Source of the DNA: AC-37 sp034663685
GTDB lineage: Bacteria; Actinomycetota; Thermoleophilia; Solirubrobacterales; Thermoleophilaceae
Assembly (NCBI GenBank): GCA_034663685.1
Contig: JAXDJC010000195.1
Location: 1-10,792 of the forward strand
Length of the DNA stretch: 10,792 bases
Reading direction: 5' to 3'
The position numbers and the translations under genes were made by a program. The notes under the pieces were generated by a model. It had not been told where the DNA came from, did no database searches, and worked only from the letters and a program-made list of their open reading frames with translations. Of the stretch, positions 7,018 to 10,792 are shown piece after piece. The stretch's first letter is position 1. Each line of letters starts with the position of its first letter.

Positions 7018-7046
7018 CTGTCGGACGATTAGTTACTGGCTAGGCT
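7018..7046 (+). promoter_or_regulatory. Candidate promoter of the dehydrogenase-Wzy unit
   Basis: TAGGCT (7041-7046) matches TANNNT and ends 8 bases before the dehydrogenase ATG. A -35-like CTGTCG (7018-7023) sits 17 bases upstream of it, matching 3 of 6 bases of TTGACA. The 8 bases between the -10 box and the ATG hold no Shine-Dalgarno sequence, so a leaderless or 1-2 base leader transcript is inferred. Confidence 0.5.
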
Positions 7047-7054
7047 GGCGCGCT

Positions 7055-8302
7055 ATGCAGATAGGGGTTATCGGACTCGGTTACGTGGGGCTCCCGCTGG
7101 GAGTGGCCTTCGCGGAGGCGGGCCACGACGTGGTGGGCCTCGACTCGGACGCGCGCAAGGTGGCCGCGATCGAGGCGGGCGAGAGCTACATCGAGGACAT
7201 CAGCTCGGAGCGGCTCGCCGCTGTCGGCGAGCGCCTGTCCGCCACCGGCCGCTACGCCGACCTGTCCAAGTGCGAGGCCGTGGTCATCGCGGTGCCCACG
7301 CCGCTCACCCGCAACCGCGAGCCCGACCTCGGCCCCGTGGTGGCCTCCGGCACCTCGCTCGCGGGCGTGCTCCAGAAGGGCCAGCTGGTGGTGCTGGAAT
7401 CGACGACCTACCCGGGCACCACGCGCGAGCGGCTCGTGCCGCTGCTCGAGGAGTCGGGCCTGGCCGCCGGCAAGGACTTCAACGTGGCGTTCTCGCCGGA
7501 GCGGATCGATCCGGGCCGCACGGACTACACGCTGCGCAACACGCCCAAGGTGGTGAGCGGCCTGACCGACGAGTGCCGTGCGCGCGCCGTGGAGTTCTAC
7601 GGGACCGTGTGCGACGAGGTGGTGGAGGTCTCCACGCTGGAGGCCGCCGAGCTCTCCAAGCTGCTCGAGAACGTGTTCCGCTCGGTGAACATCGCGATGG
7701 TCAACGAGCTGGCCATGCTCTGCGACCGCATGGACATCGACGTGTGGGAGGTCGTGGAGGCGGCATCGACCAAGCCCTACGGCTTCATGCGCTTCAGCCC
7801 CGGCCCCGGGATGGGCGGCCACTGCCTGCCGGTGGACCCGTTCTACCTGGCCTGGAAGGCGCGCGAGTACGACACGCCGACCGAGTTCATCGAGCTCGCC
7901 GGCGAGGTCAACCAGAACATGCCCTACTTCTGCGTGGAGAAGATCTCGCGGGCGCTGAACGACCACTCCAAGCCGGTCCGCGGCTCCCGGCTCGCCATCC
8001 TCGGCGTGTCCTACAAGCCCGGCGTGGGCGACCTGCGCGAGTCCCCGGCGCTCAAGATCATGCGGCTGCTGCGGGGCCGCGGCGCCGACATCGCGTACTC
8101 CGACGAGTTCGTGCCCGAGCTGCCGGACTTTGGGCTGAGCGCGGAGAGCCTCGATGACGTCCTCGCCGGCTGCGACGCTGCCGTGATCGTGACTGCTCAC
8201 CCCGGCCTCGACGTACGCAAGGTGGTGGAGGAGTCGCCGCTCGTGGTGGACTTCCGCGGTGCCACCCGCGGCATCGAATCGCCGAACCTGGTCCGGCTCT
8301 GA
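7055..8302 (+). CDS. UDP-sugar 6-dehydrogenase, UDP-N-acetylglucosamine (WbpA/WecC) type
   Basis: A 415-residue NAD-dependent dehydrogenase that oxidises C6 of a UDP-hexose twice to the uronic acid. Seen: Rossmann motif GLGYVG at 7-12, TPLTRNREPDL near 82-92, ESTTYPGTT at 115-123, FSPERIDPG at 146-154, TPKVVSG at 163-169, the central LSKLLENVFRSVNIAMVNE helix (200-218), the catalytic cysteine Cys257 in GPGMGGHCLPVDPFYL (250-265), and a C-terminal domain with LGVSYKPGVGDLRESPA at 316-332. FIELAGEVN and the SPERIDPG form resemble WbpA/WecC-type UDP-GlcNAc/ManNAc dehydrogenases more than plain UDP-glucose dehydrogenases; I rate that specificity as probable, not certain. The frame is open further upstream, but the family starts at MQIGVIGLGYVG, and a -10 box lies just before that ATG. 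It is first in a unit with the Wzy-family gene. Confidence 0.95.
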   Translation: MQIGVIGLGYVGLPLGVAFAEAGHDVVGLDSDARKVAAIEAGESYIEDISSERLAAVGERLSATGRYADLSKCEAVVIAVPTPLTRNREPDLGPVVASGTSLAGVLQKGQLVVLESTTYPGTTRERLVPLLEESGLAAGKDFNVAFSPERIDPGRTDYTLRNTPKVVSGLTDECRARAVEFYGTVCDEVVEVSTLEAAELSKLLENVFRSVNIAMVNELAMLCDRMDIDVWEVVEAASTKPYGFMRFSPGPGMGGHCLPVDPFYLAWKAREYDTPTEFIELAGEVNQNMPYFCVEKISRALNDHSKPVRGSRLAILGVSYKPGVGDLRESPALKIMRLLRGRGADIAYSDEFVPELPDFGLSAESLDDVLAGCDAAVIVTAHPGLDVRKVVEESPLVVDFRGATRGIESPNLVRL

Positions 8303-10302
8303 GGCCCGCGGCGGCCCTGCTGCCGCTGCTCCCCGGCGCTCTCGCCGTCTACCTCGCGTTCAACGGAGGCGGCTACTTCCCCGGCGCCGTGGGCGTGGCG
8401 GCGGTCGAGCTCGCCATCGCCCTGGTGCTCCATTCCATGTACGCGCGGCGCCCGCTCGCGGGGCTGCGCGGGCCCGCCGGCGTGGCCGCGGCGGCGCTCG
8501 GGCTGTTCGCGGGCTGGGCGCTGCTCTCCGGCACGTGGTCGCACGCCCCGGCGCATGCGGTGATCGAGTCGGACCGGACGGTGCTCTACCTGCTCGCGGT
8601 GGCGGCGCTCGGGTCGTCGGCCTTCACCGTCGGACGGCTGCGGCTGGCCGTGGCCGCCGTGGCCGCCGCGGCGGTCGTGCTGTGCGGCATCGGGCTGATC
8701 ACGCGGGTTGCGCCCGACTTCTGGCCGATCGCGGACGGATTGGGGAAGGGGCGGCTGTCCTACCCGCTCACCTACTGGAACACGTTCGGACTGCTGGCCG
8801 CGATCGGCGCGCTCCTCTGCCTGCACCTCTCGTCCGACGACGGCGTGCCGCGGATGGCCCGCGTGGCCTCCGCCGCGGCGGTGCCCGCGCTGGTGGCGGC
8901 GCTGGTGCTGAGCTACTCGCGCGGGGCCACGGCCGCCGCGATCGTCGGCCTCGTTGCGTACATGGCCCTCGGCCGCCCGCGGGCGCTGCTTCTGAGCCTG
9001 GCGGCCACCGTGCCTGCCTCGGCCGCCGCCGCGGTGGCCGCCTACGGGGCCGAGCGGCTGGCCACCGCGGGCTACGACTCGCCCGCCGGCGTGGACCAGG
9101 GTCACGGCGTGGCGCTAGTGGTCGGGCTGGCGGTCCTCGGCGCGGGCGTGCTCCGAGCGCTCCTGCTGCGCCTCGACTGGCGCCTGGCCGTCCGTCCGCC
9201 GCTGCGGCGCAGGACCCGCCATCTGCTCGCCGCCGCCGCCGTGCTCGTGCTCGTGGGCGCTGTCGCCGGTGCCGTGGCCGCCGGTGTGCCGCGGAGCGTG
9301 GAGCGCGACTACCACGAGTTCGTTCGCGGCAAGCCGCTCAGCTCGAGCGACCCGGACGTGCGCGCGCGGCTGTCGGACCCGAGCAACAACGGCCGCCTCG
9401 AGTACTGGCAGGTCTCGCTCGACGCGTTCCGCGACCATCCGTTGAGGGGCATCGGCGCGGGCACCTTCCAGCACCTCTGGGCGCGCGAGCGCAGCATCCC
9501 GGTGACCGTGGTGGACGCGCACACGCTCTACGGCGAGACGCTCGCCGAGCTGGGCGGAGTCGGGATCGTGCTCCTCGCCACCGCCCTGCTGGCGCTGCTC
9601 GCGGGGGTGGCGCTGCGGATGCGGCGCGGCGGCGACCGGGCGCTGCACGCGTGCGTGCTCGCGGTCCTGCTCATGTGGATGCTGGCCGCGGCCGTGGATT
9701 GGCATTGGGAGATGCCTGTGGTGACTCTCCCCGTGCTGGCCCTGGCCGCCGCGGCGGCCGGCGGTCGCCGCGAGGACCCGGCCGACTCGCCCGGCACGGA
9801 GACCGCCGAGGGAACGGCCGCGCGCCGGCCGCGCGGGAGCCTGGCCGCCCGCCTCGCGCTCGCCACCGCGGCGCTCGGCCTCGCCGCCACCCCTGCGGCT
9901 GCCGCCCTCTCCCAGACCCGCCTCAACGACAGCGTTCGCGAGCTCAAGGCCGGCGACTGTGCGAGAGCCGTGGACTCCGCCTCCAGCTCGCTCCAGGTGA
10001 TGGACTTCCGTCCAGAGCCGCTCGAGGTGACGGGCTTCTGCCGCAGCCGCCAGGGCCGGCCCGCCGAGGCGGTGCGGGCGTTCGAGCGCGCCATCGACCG
10101 CGACCCGCACAGCTGGGAGCTCTACTACGGGCTGGCGCTCGTTCGCGCTGCCGGCGGGCTCGACCCACACGCCGCCACGGCGCGCGCCCTCGAGCTCAAC
10201 CCGCGCGAGGTGCTCGTGCAGCGGGCGATCGAGGCACTGCGCGGGCGCAGTCCCGCGCACTGGCGCCGCGCGGCGCCGAAGCTAAAGCTGCCGATCCGTT
10301 GA
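8299..10302 (+). CDS. Wzy/O-antigen-ligase-family polysaccharide polymerase or ligase with C-terminal TPR-like domain
   Basis: A polytopic membrane protein of 667 residues if read from a CTG at 8299. Seen: many Ala/Leu/Val-rich membrane helices; a large hydrophilic loop (about 330-410) with NNGRLEYWQVSLDAFRDHP (Arg366), GIGAGTF and DAHTLYGETLAELG (His408), the hallmark of the Wzy_C/WaaL family; three more helices; a charged Arg-rich linker (about 488-514); one further helix (about 515-538); and a TPR-like tail (about 540-645) with GRPAEAVRAFERAIDRDPHSWELYYGLA. The family joins or transfers polyprenyl-linked glycans outside the membrane; in a single-membrane organism polymerisation or wall attachment is likelier than transfer to lipid A. 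The first ATG/GTG/TTG in frame is the GTG at 8389, but that drops most of the first helix (YLAFNGGGYFPG), while the CTG overlaps the upstream TGA as CTGA. Family is firm; the start is inferred. Confidence 0.88.
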   Translation: MRPAAALLPLLPGALAVYLAFNGGGYFPGAVGVAAVELAIALVLHSMYARRPLAGLRGPAGVAAAALGLFAGWALLSGTWSHAPAHAVIESDRTVLYLLAVAALGSSAFTVGRLRLAVAAVAAAAVVLCGIGLITRVAPDFWPIADGLGKGRLSYPLTYWNTFGLLAAIGALLCLHLSSDDGVPRMARVASAAAVPALVAALVLSYSRGATAAAIVGLVAYMALGRPRALLLSLAATVPASAAAAVAAYGAERLATAGYDSPAGVDQGHGVALVVGLAVLGAGVLRALLLRLDWRLAVRPPLRRRTRHLLAAAAVLVLVGAVAGAVAAGVPRSVERDYHEFVRGKPLSSSDPDVRARLSDPSNNGRLEYWQVSLDAFRDHPLRGIGAGTFQHLWARERSIPVTVVDAHTLYGETLAELGGVGIVLLATALLALLAGVALRMRRGGDRALHACVLAVLLMWMLAAAVDWHWEMPVVTLPVLALAAAAAGGRREDPADSPGTETAEGTAARRPRGSLAARLALATAALGLAATPAAAALSQTRLNDSVRELKAGDCARAVDSASSSLQVMDFRPEPLEVTGFCRSRQGRPAEAVRAFERAIDRDPHSWELYYGLALVRAAGGLDPHAATARALELNPREVLVQRAIEALRGRSPAHWRRAAPKLKLPIR

Positions 10303-10317
10303 GCGGGAGGGCCGGCG

Positions 10318-10635
10318 TTACTCGTCGCGCGCCGCGCGCCGCATGGACACGCCGCCCGTGACGGCCAGCACGCCGAGGCCGGCAAGCACGACGATCGCGA
10401 AGCCGGTGTACGGGATGCCGCCCTTGTCCGAGCCGCCGCCGGCGGATGTTGATCCGCCGAGGTTGTCGCTCTTCTTGGCGTCGTTGTCCGGATACTCCGC
10501 GGACGGAACGTTGCCGCTGCTCGAGCTGCCCGAGATGGCCAGCGCGGGGCCGGCGGTGGCCGCGAGCATGCAGAGCACGAGCGCGAACGCCAGGATTGCG
10601 CGCAGGCCGGGCCGGGGGACCGATCGAAGGGGCAC
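10318..10635 (-). CDS. Small secreted surface protein with IPYTG sorting-like C-terminus
   Basis: A 105-residue protein from the GTG at 10635. Seen: basic start (PLRSVPRPGLR), hydrophobic core AILAFALVLCMLAA, and a likely signal peptidase site after ALA at residue 33. The mature part is only about 40 residues, rich in Ser, Gly, Asn and Asp (about 34-73). It ends in IPYTG at 74-78, a hydrophobic helix (79-97) and the charged tail RRAARDE. This is the layout of an LPXTG-type sortase substrate, with Ile in place of Leu. The frame continues upstream, but the signal peptide fixes the start to this GTG; a -10 box lies 8 bases before it. It converges on the Wzy-family gene with a 15-base gap. Role unknown; the mature part is too short for an enzyme and may be a linker, spacer or membrane-tethered peptide. 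Confidence 0.78.
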   Translation of the reverse strand: MPLRSVPRPGLRAILAFALVLCMLAATAGPALAISGSSSSGNVPSAEYPDNDAKKSDNLGGSTSAGGGSDKGGIPYTGFAIVVLAGLGVLAVTGGVSMRRAARDE

Positions 10636-10643
10636 TTGGTCAA

Positions 10644-10649
10644 ACGTTA
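10644..10649 (-). promoter_or_regulatory. Candidate -10 box of the small surface-protein gene
   Basis: On the minus strand TAACGT matches TANNNT and ends 8 bases before the GTG at 10635. The bases between (TTGACCAA) contain no Shine-Dalgarno sequence. A TTGACG lies 13 bases upstream of the box, too close to be its -35 at normal spacing. Confidence 0.45.
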
Positions 10650-10722
10650 CCCCAGCGGGGGCCGTCAAAGCAAGCTTGGGGGAACGCGCCCAAGTCGGTG
10701 CGCGGCGGGGGCGTGGCGCGCT

Positions 10723-10728
10723 TATGAT
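10723..10728 (+). promoter_or_regulatory. Candidate -10 box of the last, rightward gene
   Basis: TATGAT is a near-perfect -10 hexamer in otherwise very GC-rich DNA. It ends 10 bases before a GTG that opens a frame running off the window. No -35 hexamer is visible. The ATG inside the box (10724) is in the same frame, so the box could instead be the start codon. Confidence 0.4.
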
Positions 10729-10738
10729 TGCGCCACTC

Positions 10739-10792
10739 GTGGCGAATCGCGCGGCCGTGGTCGACATACAGCCCGCCGGTCGCCCGGAAGAT
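10739..10792 (+). CDS. Start of an unidentified rightward gene, truncated by the window end
   Basis: Eighteen open codons reading MANRAAVVDIQPAGRPED, with mostly G/C third positions like the neighbours. An in-frame ATG at 10724 would add five residues; I favour the GTG because the ATG lies within a good -10 hexamer. The fragment is too short to assign a family. It is divergent from the small surface-protein gene and may belong to the polysaccharide region, but that is only position. Confidence 0.4.
   Translation, partial: MANRAAVVDIQPAGRPED

Noticed and set aside
6929..7054. Upstream start for the UDP-sugar dehydrogenase
   Set aside because: It would overlap the divergent lipid-kinase gene and add residues not found in the family; the ATG at 7055 begins the canonical MQIGVIGLGYVG and has a -10 box before it.
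7040..8200. Long minus-strand open frame across the UDP-sugar dehydrogenase
   Set aside because: Same low-complexity His/Arg/Gly/Ala composition, no motif, and wholly antisense to a gene with intact family motifs.
9115..10260. Long minus-strand open frame across the Wzy-family gene
   Set aside because: Antisense by-product of high GC content; no signal peptide, domain or sensible start context.
10636..10767. Longer start for the small surface protein, up to about 10767
   Set aside because: A longer form would bury the signal peptide about 45 residues in and cross the divergent promoter region; the GTG at 10635 gives a standard signal peptide and a -10 box at proper distance.
1..10792. Mobile element, CRISPR array, phage defence system or toxin-antitoxin pair
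   Set aside because: No transposase, integrase, direct-repeat array, nuclease-helicase or small paired genes were seen; codon use looks uniform across the window.

Overview
The window is about 10.8 kb of very GC-rich DNA (strong G/C bias at third codon positions). The genes look like those of a high-GC actinobacterium. My best guess is the Thermoleophilia/Solirubrobacterales area, judged from memory of the protein style (long bifunctional Rel, small IPYTG-type surface protein, Wzy protein with a TPR tail); no database search was possible. Coding density is very high: no stretch over 300 bases lacks a gene, and the longest gap is about 120 bases (454-572).

Left part (1-2241): nucleotide-sugar genes in two converging units. 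The 3' end of a DegT/DnrJ/EryC1-type sugar aminotransferase runs rightward. A Gfo/Idh/MocA NAD-dependent sugar dehydrogenase and an overlapping left-handed beta-helix acyltransferase run leftward. A perfect 10-bp inverted repeat lies between the converging ends.

Middle part (2317-7002): a full-length bifunctional (p)ppGpp synthetase/hydrolase (Rel) is followed after 3 bases by a GNAT acetyltransferase and then by a lipoprotein with two globular regions. A diacylglycerol/YegS-type lipid kinase converges on the lipoprotein gene; the two stop codons abut in the palindrome TAGCTA.

Right part (7055-10792): a UDP-N-acetylglucosamine/UDP-glucose-type 6-dehydrogenase is followed by a Wzy/O-antigen-ligase-family membrane protein with a C-terminal TPR-like domain, apparently coupled through a CTG start overlapping the upstream stop. 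A small leftward secreted protein with an IPYTG sorting-like tail comes next, and the first codons of a further rightward gene reach the window edge.

The dehydrogenase, the Gfo/Idh/MocA oxidoreductase, the aminotransferase and the acyltransferase match, in type and number, the four steps known in other bacteria for making UDP-2,3-diacetamido-2,3-dideoxy-glucuronic acid (WbpA, WbpB/WlbA, WbpE/WlbC, WbpD/WlbB). The Wzy-family protein would then act on the finished surface polysaccharide. The stringent-response and lipid-kinase genes sit inside this surface-polysaccharide region. Several first genes have a TANNNT-type -10 box 6-8 bases before the start codon and no visible Shine-Dalgarno sequence, suggesting leaderless transcripts. 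The lipoprotein gene, which lies inside a unit, does have a Shine-Dalgarno sequence. I saw no tRNA, rRNA, CRISPR array, insertion sequence or phage gene.
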